64,000 bases of DNA from Actinernus sp. WN-2022 (GCA_030867875.1 JAOWCC010000577.1:70303012-70367011), one strand, 5' to 3'. Shown: positions 11,141 through 22,338, numbered from the stretch's first letter. Numbers and translations are program-made. Notes: generated from the letters alone by a model not told the origin.

Positions 11141-11143
11141 TAA

Positions 11144-12542
11144 GACATTGTTTTCAAGGATTTTTTCGTTTAAATAAATTGCTTGCAGATTGAAAAAAAA
11201 GGTTTAAATGGTCTACGTTTATCCCCAAGTGAAATTGCATCAGTCTCGTCAACTTACAAAATACATAAACGCATGCATGGGAAATAAACGAACCCAACTT
11301 TGAACAACTTCAAACTCTTTTGAGTTCAAAGTAAAACGACAAACTGACCCATCCGTTTAACTCCAAAGCCACATTCTCATCTTTCCGATGTCTTTTTTTT
11401 TACATTCAATTCAAATGCAACATGACATTTATGGAGTAATTTGTCCGCATTTACTGCTTTCTACCCTGTAGGAGAACCATATCAAGGACAAGAAAACACC
11501 AGATACTTTGAATTTGATTTAGTCCTGCCTTTAGAATTGCAAAACGTGTTTTAAGTATTCGCTCGAGGTTGTAAAGCGTTGAAGCGTAAAGGTTAGCTGT
11601 ACTCACATTGCTGTTGTTGTTTTTGCAGATTCTAGTGAATTTAATGCATTGAATAGTTTAAAAGGAAAACTGCTTCGCCTAACTGTGAATAAGAATAGGA
11701 ATTTTAAAGTATCTGGTGTTGCTTGACCAAGTAGAATTCGACTTGTTTTCTCTCGGTCTCAAGCTCAATTAATTTATTTCCAGTCGCGTTCATGTAGGAA
11801 TACCGTTTTCTTTATTTTCCAAACTACAATTAATACTTACAATGTTCTTTACCTGAGAGAATAATAATAATATATTAAGCTACCTTTATATATAGATAAC
11901 ATGACATTTCTGTTGAAAAGTGAAGTGTAAAAACTAAACTAAAACCCTTGTCAGAGTGTGATCATGTTTTACTTGCGAATCGCGGCAAGAAAAAACGGGC
12001 CTTATGTCAAACTTATGACATATTTTATGGAGTTCCAGTACTCAGTAGTTGATAAAACAATTCAGTCCTTCAACCTGCAAGAGGTTTTTCACTATAGTCT
12101 ATAGAGCAGCCGTCTAGAACATAACGCAGTTTAGTTAATGCTCTTCAGTCATCGACAAACAATTTTGATCAGAGATTTCTTTTCTCGCCATTTAATACGA
12201 AACCAAACCGATGTTTTCAGTTCGCACTTAGGAAAACCAAGTCAAATCACTATTTCATCAATGAAATACTTGACACTAATGCTACATCTTTCCGACTTCT
12301 TTCATTTTTTACAAAATCATTGTGTTTTGAGGAAAAAATAAGTCTTTTAACTCCACCGCCTATTCTAACTTGAGTCAGTTCCTCCAAATATCTTCACGTG
12401 TTATAAAGATTCCTTTACACTTGGAGAAAACATTGATTTCTCTATAAAAATGTATTTACATCTTTATTAACTAACCACAAAACATGTCAATCTACTGTAA
12501 CTACACCTGACTGATAAATAAATGATTTGAAGTAACAACTGA
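11144..12542. other. Non-coding interval downstream of NLR exon
   Basis: The sequence is AT-rich, with no supported coding frame or repeat. Phrases such as 'catctttccga' occur near both 11390 and 12290, hinting at an old duplication. Confidence 0.4.
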
Positions 12543-12615
12543 GTAGCCTGCGTCACATCCGGACTTTTCTCTGGTATAGTATAACAAGGTTTTGTTCGGA
12601 TGAAACGCAGGCTAC
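12543..12615. mobile_element. Tiny foldback element
   Basis: GTAGCCTGCGT at 12543 pairs with ACGCAGGCTAC ending at 12615, and CATCCGGAC pairs with GTTCGGATG inward. Such 'tagcctg' hairpins recur at 54489-54545. Confidence 0.65.
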
Positions 12616-12983
12616 AACTGAGTTGCGTGAATGTGTTTTTAGTAATCTCTGGTAGATCAGTTTTAATCCATATTTTGACATTTTCAAATGATTCTTATTC
12701 ACATTCCTTTTGTGTTCAGTTCAATAAGTATATAAATACACAGAACACAAATTACTCAATATCTACTGTCAATTATATTGACAAAGGCTGACACAGTTTG
12801 GTATCTTTTTCTCTTGATAAAAGACCCGCCAGAAATTATACTCAAGATCTAAATTGAATAATATGAAAACCTACTCAATATGTGAGATGAATTGATATTT
12901 ATAAAGGCTGTTGAACTTTGTTATAAATATCAGCATTAAAACAACAAGGTTTGTTACTGTTTTGTCAGTCATTCATCTTCAGT

Positions 12984-15419
12984 TCACAAGAAAAGAACAA
13001 AATTGGATTTTTGTTTTACCAGACGCAGAGATTGTTTACCTTCATTAGTGATGTTATTACCAGACAGATTTAGTACAGTTAATTTACTGCTGGGATCTGT
13101 TAGTGCAGTACTGACATATATTATCAACACTAGTTATCTTATTACCAGACAGATCTAGTGTAGTTAATTTACAGCTGGGATCTGTTAGTGCAATACATAT
13201 ATTATCAACACTAGTTATGTTATTATAAGACAGATGTAGTGTAGTTAATTTACAGCTGGGATGTCTTAGTGCAGTACATATATTATCAACACTAGTTATC
13301 TTATTACCAGACAGATGTAGTGTAGTTAATTTACAGCTGGGATGTCTTAGTGCAGTACATATATTATCAACACTAGTTATCTTATTACCAGACAGATCTA
13401 GTGTAGTTAATTTACAGCAGGGATGTCTTAGTGCAGTACATATATTATCAACACTAGTTATCTCATTATAAGACAGATGTAGTGTAGTTAATTTACAGTT
13501 GGGATGTCTTAGTGCAGTACATATATTATCAACACTAGTTATCTTATTAGCAGACAGTTCTAGTGTAGTTAATTTACTTGTTATTAATTCACTAAAGCAC
13601 TCAACACACTCGTCAGTTAATTCACACCCCCACAGCCTCAGTACAGTTACGGTACAGAATTTATTCTCCAGTGATTGACATACACGTTTTACTCCACACA
13701 ATGTTAAAGATGAATCAGTGATGTGCAATGCATTAACATTAACTAACTGTGTAGATGATGATGAATGTTTTTTAGTAGTTTGCTCTTTATACAATGAACT
13801 GAAAATATCTAACAAAAAGGAGATTGCAATACAGTCCACATCAGTTACTCCAATAAAACTAATCCTCCCCTCATTATCACAGTATAGCTGGTGTTCTTTA
13901 TTTACAATAGTTCTAGCGAATTCATTGTCTTTGTATTCATTTAGACACTTTACTCGTAGAAGTCGATTACTAGTTGAGTATTCAGTCTTATCAGCTGGCA
14001 GTTTATCCAATAATTCTTGCATCAGTTTGTGATCTTTTTTCTCTGACATAATCCCAGCCATAAACTGGATGACCATGGATGACATATTCTCTACTTTTGG
14101 TATTTGTTTTTCCTTCACAAACCAACGAGCAGCGAAGTATTCTTGAAGTGTTAAATGGATAAAACAAAACTCCGTTGTTTGTTCGAAAGGAGATTGAGGA
14201 CCACAATGAAGAAGACCGCTCGCTTTCAGCTGTTGAATTTCTTTATGTGAAAGTTTGCATTTATTCATATCTTCTTCATCAAAAATAATTTGTTTCTCCA
14301 AAAGCAATTTCGCTGCCAACTCTGATACTTTATCTAATGTTTTTTCAACCAGGTCCAGAGCTGTAGTCTTGAGATTCCTAAGAAATCCCTCCGTTTTATA
14401 CTCGCCCAGGTTGTGATGTTTTAGTTCAAAGATTTTAACAACTTTAGAATAGAGTTCAGTTATGGTGACAGGAAGATCTCCACTGCTTTCTTGTTCAATG
14501 CACCAACACATTAGAAAACAGAGGACAGGAACGTGGGAAAAGCTGACCAGATTTTCATTCTTCATGATATGATCAAGTACAGTGTTTTTCTTAGATTCAT
14601 TTGCTCTGAAATGTTTTCCAATGTATTCTTTAACTTGTTGTTCAGAAAACCCTCCAACTTCCACGAGTTGCTCGAAGTCAATTCCTCCCAGCTCATCAGC
14701 TTCTTCTGGTCGAGATGTTACCAACAGTACCGAATTGTTTAAGATTTTTCCTCTCATCAGTTTGGCAATCAGTGCCGGTACAGGCATGTTAACTTGAGGG
14801 TCATTTGAGTAGGTTTTTTCTTTGTTACCGGTAATATAATTTCGTTGTGAATATTCATCGTACCCGTCAAGTAAAATCAAAACCTCCTCAGGGTGATCGA
14901 CAATGTACTCGAATAATAAATCATCGATAATTGAATCTTTATCCAACATTGAGAGGTTTAATAGTTCACGTAGATTAAGAGCTTTCTCTCCAAGTGAACT
15001 TAGCTGACGAAATGTCAAGAGGTATGCAAACTTTAAATCAATTTGGGCACTTGCTTCGACTTCAAATAACCTGTCGTAAGCCCAGTCACGAAGCAGTTTT
15101 TGGCAAAACAGAGATTTTCCAATCCCTGCTTTGCCAATCACGAGGATCGATTTAGGATTTTTTTGATCTCTCTCTTTTCCGAAGAAGATTTGTTCGCACC
15201 GATTGATCGGAGTTCCACTAACTTTGCTATAGTTGAGTAGCTTTTCTTCTCTTGATGTTCCTTTCGCGTTTTCATCCTTTACTGGCTTTCTCCCGTGTTG
15301 TATGACGAGATTGGTGAAGATATCGTCGGTCTTCACACTTTCAATCATGTGGGAGTCCACTAACTTCGGTACGAACTGTGTTTGCTTTTTAACGGATTCT
15401 TTCAAGGATGATATCCACT
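12984..15419 (-). CDS. NLR-type receptor exon: NACHT ATPase plus LRRs, frameshifted near the end
   Basis: This is a large exon of a NOD-like receptor, a cytosolic sensor whose NACHT ATPase drives oligomerisation. Numbering from the TTG-coded residue at 15405, the NACHT domain shows Walker A GKAGIGKS at 91-98, Walker B ILLDGYDEY at about 177-185 and sensor motif LLVTSRPE at 227-234. A proline in HVPVLCFLMCW (about 291-301) follows, then the helical segment FCFIHLTLQEYFAARWFV near 420. Six LRRs of 27 residues close the protein. The exon starts at an acceptor (CCTTTCAG, cut after 15420), so the N-terminal effector domain is on unseen upstream exons. A 4-bp insertion at 13111-13114 ends the reading at 13084; the old frame continues through one more LRR to a stop at 12984. 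It may be a pseudogene, a null allele or an assembly error. The NLR assignment is firm; ligand and partners are unknown. Confidence 0.9.
13085..13575 (-). repeat. 81-bp tandem LRR-coding array
   Basis: The phrase TTATCAACACTAGTT occurs at 13121, 13202, 13283, 13364, 13445 and 13526, exactly 81 bp apart. Each unit encodes KLTTLxLSxNxITSVDNICxAL plus a short linker ending in C. Units differ mainly at a few codons (for instance the H/D and Y/G positions on the concave face), while silent sites are nearly identical, so the array has been homogenised recently. Confidence 0.95.
13111..13114 (-). other. 4-bp insertion that frameshifts the last LRR
   Basis: Other units read GCAGTACATATATTA on the plus strand, whereas this one reads GCAGTACTGACATATATTA. 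The four extra bases shift the frame and produce a stop at 13084. Downstream codons remain LRR-like in the original frame (LTVLNLSGNNIT). Confidence 0.85.
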
Positions 15420-15427
15420 CTGAAAGG
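15420..15427 (-). other. Splice acceptor of NLR exon
   Basis: On the minus strand, CTTACCTTTCAG precedes AGTGGATA; the reading frame of the NACHT exon is open from there. This supports an intron upstream rather than a start codon at the first in-frame ATG. Confidence 0.65.
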
Positions 15428-15489
15428 TAAGAATTACCTGTTTAAGTTAACTTCTTTAATATTGTCCATTCTTGGTACACTGCTAAATT

Positions 15490-15815
15490 AAAAGGCTTAT
15501 GATATCTTTATGCAATAATTTATAGACTTTAGTGGGAGGAGATTTCACAGTTACCATTGTCATATAAATGTATGTTTTTAGTTTTATTTGAAACTATTAA
15601 CGGAAATAATAATACAAATGTAATAAGTGTGAAGATGCTAGCCTAAGTTGGAGTTGTCTGTATGAAAATGATTTATGATATCTTTATGAAATAATTTATA
15701 GTGGGAGATTTCAAAGGTACCATGGTCCATAATGTCTACATGGAATATTCAGTTTTTAGTTTATTTCACACTATTAACAGAAATAATAATACAAATTTAA
15801 TAAGTGTGAAGTAGT
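15490..15815. repeat. Tandem duplication, unit about 173 bp
   Basis: Two adjacent copies (about 15495-15640 and 15668-15815) share 'tatgatatctttatg', 'aataatttatag', 'actattaac' and 'gaaataataatacaaat'. They lie in the presumed intron upstream of the NACHT exon. No coding sense. Confidence 0.75.
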
Positions 15816-15948
15816 TGAAGTAGCATAAGATCGTATGTAGCCGGTTTTACACTGGGCTATTGCAATAAATTGTTTTATCTCCCTTGTGGAGGAGCTCAGG
15901 TAATTTCGACCAATCACAGCGAAGGTTTTATTTTTAGAGAACTGAGGT

Positions 15949-16165
15949 ATGCGTGGAATGTCCAGTGGAGCAACCCAAATGGCGGACGATACATATGGAC
16001 TTGATATGGCTTTGGAGAAAGCGTGCGAAACTTTCGGCATTTCTGAATTATTTCCCGAACAGCGAAAGGCAATATTACCCCTCGTTTCCCGGGAGGACCT
16101 TGGCCATCACAGCTACATCTATAGGCGACGACCAGGTAGAGAATCGAGAAAGGAGAAATTATGTA
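15949..16165 (+). pseudogene. RecQ-like helicase N-terminal fragment
   Basis: From the ATG at 15979 the frame gives MADDTYGLDMALEKACETF followed by GISELFPEQRKAILPLVS. This resembles the segment of RecQ-type DEAD/DEAH helicases just before motif I. The frame then drifts into unrelated residues and no Walker A is present, so this is a truncated copy. A second, more damaged copy lies inverted at 16930-17127. Confidence 0.6.
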
Positions 16166-16379
16166 TAGCCTTCTAGTACAGCTCCCCAGAATCACGCACT
16201 TTCCTGCACTGCATAATTCTTATGTTTTACAGCTTCAAACTTATGTCGATTTCTCAGAACTAACCCTAACCATATCCTGTTTGAGCTGCTATGGTTTTTT
16301 GGGCAGCAGGAACTTTTTAAATAGGATTTTTCGTACAGTATTTCAAGCGCATGGTCACAACACTGATTTGTTGTACTTC

Positions 16380-16708
16380 ACAAATTGTCAAAATCAAGAC
16401 TGTTCAAAATTCTGATAACATAAATATTTAGGCAAATGCAATCCAACTTTTACCATGACATATTCACTATATGTGTTCACTCCTGTAAAAAAATCATGCC
16501 ATTCCATGAAAGATTTAGTCCTCTTAAGGCGAAAAAGCTAAGATATTTCAGCTTTTAGGACAGCAAAATTGTCAAAATAAAGTGTTAAAAATTTTGCAAA
16601 CATAAATAATTGCCCAAATGTCGTGAAACTATTACCATAACATACTCAGTATGTGTGTTCACTGCTGTAAAACAAAACATTACATTTCATGAAACATTTG
16701 GTATTCTA
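16380..16708. repeat. Tandem duplication, unit about 183 bp
   Basis: Copies at about 16380-16525 and 16563-16708 share 'attgtcaaaat', 'aacataaata', 'ttaccat', 'gtgttcact' and 'ctgtaaaa'. They lie between the two inverted RecQ-like fragments. Confidence 0.65.
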
Positions 16709-16929
16709 AATGCCAACATTCTAGGAGACATTACATTTTAATACGGCATACAAAGCGGTCGACCCGTAGCTAGTAGATTCATAAACATCGCGATATCGAA
16801 AGCGCTTCCTATCAGATTTTCCCGGTACATGTCTGAGGACAACATGTTTCTCCACGTTCTGTTTCTGTAAGTTTGAAGCTGTAGAACATATTCTGCAGTG
16901 CATGAAAGAGCCGTGATTCGGACGATCTG

Positions 16930-17127
16930 AAGAAGTTGTAGAAGACTACATAATTTCTCCTCTCTCGATTCTCGACCTGGTCGTCGCCTTATAGATGCAG
17001 CTGTGGTAGAAGTATAATAATGCCTTTCTCTGTTCGGGAAATAATTCAGAAATGTCGAAAGGTTCGCACGCTTTTTACAAAGCCATATCAAGTCCGTTTG
17101 TATCGTCCGCCATTTGGCTTCACCTTC
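16930..17127 (-). pseudogene. RecQ-like helicase fragment, inverted copy
   Basis: From the ATG at 17113 (minus), the DNA matches 15979-16165 base for base over long stretches. It has frame changes and a stop early on (gctttgtaaaaagcg replaces gctttggagaaagcg). It retains the 'cgacgaccaggt' and 'gagaatcgaga' phrases of the plus-strand copy. The pair bounds a segment of about 760 bp. Confidence 0.6.
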
Positions 17128-17210
17128 ATGCAGGTAGCCTGTGTTCAGCCGTCCGTCTCCCCTCAAAACTCGGGAAGGGACGTCTGTGCTAGACCCTTTC
17201 CACGTGACGT

Positions 17211-17291
17211 CATAGCCGCCATGTTGGCGTACAGTTAACAATAGATTCTTCGTTAGCTTCTTTTGTTCTGTACACCAACATGGCCGCCATG
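17211..17291. repeat. Short inverted repeat carrying GCCGCCATGTTGG
   Basis: The arms 17211-17234 and 17268-17291 pair at 21 of 24 positions. The arm sequence resembles the YY1 site found in many animal promoters, but no transcript start is recognisable here. Confidence 0.5.
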
Positions 17292-17752
17292 CCCTTTGTC
17301 ATTTGAATATCTGGGGATTGAATGCAAACCATCAGTTCTCTAAAAATGAAACCTTCGCTGTGATTGGTCGAAATGAAACTGACCAGAACACGGTTTCTGT
17401 CAAAGTCCATCAGACGGGGAGGTGGGAGGAAGTGAGCGGACGACCTCGACCGTCTGAAAATCATTCTGCCAGTTCTGTGTTCTCTGCAAGTTTTATCGCC
17501 CGTTTTTCATTCAGGAACATTCAGGAACATTCAGGAACCTCTCAAACGAATTTCTACATGAAACCAGAGAAATCCCATTGTATTCTTCGCAATTCACTGT
17601 TCAGGTTTCAGCATAAAGCAGGCTTATTACAGTTATCGTCGAGTTATTGGTGAGTCATGTCTTGTTATTATGTTGTCACTTTCCTCACGTTTTAATAATA
17701 CACCAGGCTGTTAGAAAAACCACATTTTTCTTAAATTCAATCATTTTTTATA

Positions 17753-18073
17753 TCAAACTCTCAATGAGTAACACTGTATTAGAATGTGAACATTGCTTTT
17801 CTCAACTTCAACCGTTTTAGCATCCCATTTTGTGGTCGCTTTAGAGTACGAAGCCGATGCTAAATTCTCTCGCCGATCATTTTCTTTTAGTTTTGGGAAG
17901 CGACTTTTATTTTCCTCTTCTTCAACACACCTTAACAACTCAAAGTCGGACATGTTTTCTTCCCAGTCTATGAAATTATCTCCGTTAGCTATATAAACTC
18001 GCGAAAAACAATCACCGATACGTTTTGTTTTGATTGGATTCTCAGCGTGTTTGATTTTTTCTTGAGCGTGCAT
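17753..18073 (-). CDS. Short unrecognised frame, possibly an element-derived N-terminus
   Basis: The frame encodes 106 residues with a charged, coiled-coil-like middle (ELLRCVEEEENKSRF) followed by a basic stretch. The composition looks protein-like, and it loosely resembles the N-termini of Crypton/DUF3504-type recombinase-derived proteins of corals, but that link is weak. A hairpin (18030-18110) overlaps its start. It has no supported splice sites, so it may be a chance frame or a pseudogene. Confidence 0.25.
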   Translation of the reverse strand: MHAQEKIKHAENPIKTKRIGDCFSRVYIANGDNFIDWEENMSDFELLRCVEEEENKSRFPKLKENDRRENLASASYSKATTKWDAKTVEVEKSNVHILIQCYSLRV

Positions 18074-18110
18074 TTATAACAAAATCAAGCACGCTGAGCA
18101 TCCAATCAAA
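18030..18110. repeat. Inverted repeat, about 29-bp arms
   Basis: TTGATTGGATTCTCAGCGTG pairs with CACGCTGAGCATCCAATCAA with one mismatch, and the arms continue inward (TTTGATTTT/AAAATCAAG). The loop is about 22 bp. Confidence 0.65.
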
Positions 18111-18436
18111 TTGCACGTTCTTAGGATGATCCCATAATTTATATTATAATTATTTTTATTCCGTGTAGCAAGCGTTCAGCGCATGCGTTATAGGTCAAAT
18201 TCACACCAATCAGATTGCACTGTGCTGGTCACGCAACAACCGCCAGGTTAATTTATTTACATAATTGAATACAGTAAATCGAGACCCGCGAGGAACTTTC
18301 TCTCTAATTTGGAGTCCCATCTCTCAAATGTAAGCACTTTAATGTTTTATTTAACTTCACCGTGCGAAAGCCTTCCAACAGGCTCAGGATACCTGTTATT
18401 TATTTATGCTGAACCCGAGTGAATGTGCGATCGAAA

Positions 18437-18810
18437 AATATGCTTGGCTTGCTCGCTGCATTGAATTGTGCTGTTCGGTTTGCCGATACCAAAACTGCAA
18501 ATGGTCAAGTTGCTATAAATCATATCTGAAGGCTGAAGAGAAATACATGGATATGAATATTTCAGTGTGAGTTGTGAAGAAGCTTTTTAAATAGTACACG
18601 TGTGCATGGTTTAAGTCAAACATGGTCTGTTTTGTCGGCGCGGTGACGACACCAGCGAAGTTGAACAGAGAACTGAGTCAAATCAACTCACAACCGAGTG
18701 AATTCTGTAACTGGCTTGCTCGCTGTACTGGATTCTGCTTTTCGCTGTTCATACAGATACCGAAACTACAAACAGTAAGATGACCTGGCTGAAGAGAAAC
18801 AAGGTCTGAG
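18437..18810. repeat. Diverged tandem duplication, period about 270 bp
   Basis: Around 18437-18545 and 18709-18805 the same phrases recur: 'ggcttgctcgctg', 'gataccraaactrcaaa' and 'ggctgaagagaaa'. No conserved frame spans both copies. Confidence 0.55.
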
Positions 18811-19332
18811 TTTTCTCCGTAATCGGCGTATCTTGTGTGTCGAGTTGCGACACTGTGTACATCTTGGTTATACAAATTAACGGATTCAAATTAACACTAC
18901 AATCAGACAGAGAGTTAATCTATACCGACACTTTGATATGCCAAGGAACTGGAATATCAACACAGTACAAGGTGAGGGAAATTTAAAGTACTGACTTCAT
19001 TGCTGTGTTCAATTAATCTACACTGAATTTCTAACGGACCTGAAACAAGGCTAATCCAAGCGATCAAAGCCAGGACCCGGCTAGCCGGCTACCAACATTG
19101 ACCATAAATTATTCTGGAACTAACAATGGCGCTCAATATTCTGCAACCAACCTTGTTCTCACTTGAAAAATACCCGGGAAACGTAATGTGAATGAACTGC
19201 ATGGGCTGTACTTTATACACATCCATATATAGTTTATGTTCTAGGAACTGGAATTCAGTTTATACACATCTGAATAGTAATATTTATTTATACGTACTTT
19301 ATATTAATCCCTTTATATATCCTGTAATATAG
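18811..19332. other. Non-coding interval with an inverted match to the dispersed repeat
   Basis: Sequence near 19140-19175 (caatattctgcaacca...ctcacttg) is the reverse complement of 1640-1680. The stretch 19800-19850 likewise matches 1375-1435. Together they mark a decayed minus-strand copy of the hairpin-ended family. Confidence 0.5.
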
Positions 19333-19395
19333 TGTCCCCAATTAGCTTTACAGCTAAATACTATTGACACTCAAATAAAGTTCATGTATGTATCT
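19333..19395 (+). repeat. SINE 3' tail fragment
   Basis: AGTGTCCCCAATTAGCT, GCTAAATAC, ATTGACACT and CAATAAAG-like phrases match the 3' end of the tRNA-derived SINE at 61906-62155. The tRNA-like head is absent here. Confidence 0.65.
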
Positions 19396-20261
19396 TCCTC
19401 TTAATGCCCGGTTTATCTTCGATTAAGTTGCTTAGATCGACCGTGTGTTTGTTGTGTATGTAAAGCCTGAGTTGATTTGTGTTCTACACTAACTTCAATT
19501 ATTGCTTTACACTGTATACCACACAGCAAAATGTGCTACTAATTCTCAAATCAATGCCATAACCATATAAAACACACATGTATACATATAGCCCCATAAG
19601 CATTGCATCCAATGATTTAATGTTACACAAAGATAATTACAGTTTTATACCCAGATGCATCCCCTTGTATATTAACATATAAGTCAAGACATGACAATTT
19701 TTACATTAGTTAAAAAACAAGCATTTCTGATCAGGATTATATACGTACACCGTCCACATCATTGCAGCAATTTTCAGATTTTCAGACTGTTACCACAGTC
19801 CTCTTTCAAAAATATGTTGAACGCACTTTGATAATCTATGATTACTTCTAGTAAATATATAAATATGAAGAGAAAGGGTACAAACTCAGTCTTATTTTCT
19901 CTAGCATAATAGATTTATACTTTTAAAAAATGCATAAAAGCTAATATTTGCTGAGAAATACGTCCTATCTCATCCAGAATAAAAGTAATACTGATCAGTC
20001 CTGGTTACAATATATTAACAACACCCCTCCCCCCGGGCAAATGTGCAGCATTTGGCAGTTGTAGTTCTGCCATTATAATTATATCCATTATCACTTATCG
20101 CAAGAGCATGAGTAGTGAACCAGTATTATTTTCTGGCTATAATAATAACATTTATTTATGACAAAAACTATGCTAAAACTCCATGGACTACATTTATTCA
20201 ATGTCTCAGATGTATTTTTAATAGAATTCGATTAATTTTATTTGAACAAAATTTGGCCCAT

Positions 20262-20612
20262 CACAGAACCAGTAAGCTCAGTGGTTAAGTGTCTGTTGTG
20301 CAGGAGGTAGTCAGAGTTCAAATCCAGGTATAAAGGACCTTAAAATACTGACTGGGAGAACTGGTACTGCATGCCTTTGCTCTGACATCTGCAAATGGTT
20401 CTAAAAGCTTTGTGTCTTCTTGGATCACAATGTTAAATTGTAGGCCAACACTGAGAATGCAACCAAATCTCTGGTAGTGACCACCCTCAAGTGTAGTGGA
20501 ATTATATAGTTGTATAGATAATTATAGAGAGGAAATATATTTGTCCCCAATTATAGCAATACGTACCATGCTAAATACATTGACTCTCTCTTCTGTTAGT
20601 AGTAGTAGTACT
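20262..20612 (+). mobile_element. tRNA-derived SINE, diverged copy
   Basis: An A-box-like TAAGCTCAGTGG (about 20273) is followed by a B-box-like AGTTCAAATCC (about 20315). The body ends with TGTCCCCAATTA, 'gctaaatacattgac' and an AGT-rich tail at about 20597-20612. Head and tail both match the cleaner copy at 61906-62155, while the middle differs. Confidence 0.7.
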
Positions 20613-21992
20613 AGTTCCCTTAGTGCCACTATATACATTTTATATACATTGTATTATAAATATACAGCCTAAATCCAGTAGATACATACTACATAAAACA
20701 TAATCGTGACTGCTGCCTTAAAAAAATCTTTTTTATTGTTGTTGTAAATGGATGGGTAAATAATGCATGTATCAGCAGCTTCCATCAGGGGTGGATCCAT
20801 GGGAACCTTGTCAGAATCAATTGTTTGTTGCCCATTGGTGAGGGTGGGGGGGGGGGGGGGGGGGGGAGGGGGTAGGGTGGGAAGCTCACTTTGGTCCATG
20901 GATTAGGAACCAAGGGGACCAACCTTGTATGAATTGTTACTATTTGTTGTGCCCTATACCAGGGGGTTTGATTGGGCATTTGGACAAATCCCCAGGGTAC
21001 CTGACCCCTGGGGGAAGGCACTGCTACATGCATAACACTGCTGTGGTAGCTGCCAGTAAATATGCAAAGCTACTGATACAGTTCAAAACTGAATGCTAAA
21101 TCACTGGGAGGAAGTTAAAATGAACATTGCATGTGTTATTTTAAAGACTTGTTGTTGAGGTTGTACTTGGCCTCTTGTTGTCATTACGAGACAAGGAGAG
21201 ATAGATCAATGAGTCATTGTCAGAAATCTATTCTCTGGCATAACACTAGGCAATCTGTCAATGGAAAAACTGTTGACAGTTTGGGTCAGGTCAACTACAC
21301 AGCTAAGGCATGTTTTACGACAGAATAACCTAGCTAGAGAGAGTCTACTGGATTAAGATACTGTTACATGTCTGTTAATATGGGGAAAACGGAAGAATCC
21401 TTCATTTAGCTTGATAACCATGTTTGGACTTGGAAGCAGAATTGAGACTTTAGATGTATTTTGTAGTTCCCATACAGTCCATACAAGTCATACAAACACG
21501 CGTTTTTTTTTGCCAACCACATTATATATGCAAATATATAAATGACGTCGTGTTTACAAACAGTAGTATCGCTATAGCAAGAACAGCAGATAAAGTTACA
21601 TAGAGGCACACAAATTGACATAGCTAGCTCCATCACAGGATGGACAGGATACAACTTATAATATGGTACAAATATAAACATACATTTGAGACAATGGGAA
21701 CCTGGAGTATAACAGAACAGAAGACTAAATTGTAAATGTGTGTTACTTGAATAAGTAGTGTTTAAATTGAAATGTCAACTTCTTTAATTTACATACGAGA
21801 AAAACAAAAATATTAAATTACATATATACTTGGGGAGCAGAGAATGAAAGTCACCGCGCTACCGGCCACTCCTAAAGACTTCTAAATTCAGCTAATAATT
21901 CTTCCCTTTGGTTATTACTAAGAGGATTTCAAATGAAAGTGTATTTCATCTTCAATCTCATGTGGCCCGAGTGGAAGCCCAGATGGGCTCTT
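20613..21992. other. Non-coding interval with a G run
   Basis: An uninterrupted G run of about 20 bases lies at 20846-20866 in a G-rich tract typical of MITE interiors. At about 21962-21995 'tggcccgagtgg...gggctcttgttt' resembles the 3' hairpin end of the dispersed repeat, so a decayed copy may end there. Confidence 0.45.
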
Positions 21993-22338
21993 GTTTACCT
22001 CAAATTTGCAGGATGAATATAGCGTTAATAATTATTCTAAAGTTGAAATCTTTAAACTTGTATCAAAGTAAACTTTACTTATTATATTCACCAGTTCTGT
22101 GTGTCTTCCTGTCGTCCGATGCATTTTAGAGATGCTACAGGTCATAGTCAAGTGTGTCCTTCATGAAGATCAATATTCATCTACATGAAGGACGTACTCG
22201 ACTATGACCTGTAGCATCTCTAAAATGCATCGGACAACAGGAAGACACACAGAACTGGTGAATATAATAAGTAAAGTTTACTTTGATACAAGTTTAAAGA
22301 TTTAACGCTATATTCATCCTGCAAATTTGAAGTAAACA
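21993..22338. mobile_element. Very long near-perfect hairpin (foldback element)
   Basis: The left arm 21993-22165 and the right arm 22184-22338 are reverse complements almost throughout. Examples are GTCCGATGCATTTTAGAGAT against ATCTCTAAAATGCATCGGAC. The loop is 18 nt, and the arm-length difference comes from one small indel near 22021-22040. No protein is encoded. If transcribed it would give an extended double-stranded RNA. The high identity implies a young insertion or ongoing conversion between arms. Confidence 0.85.
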
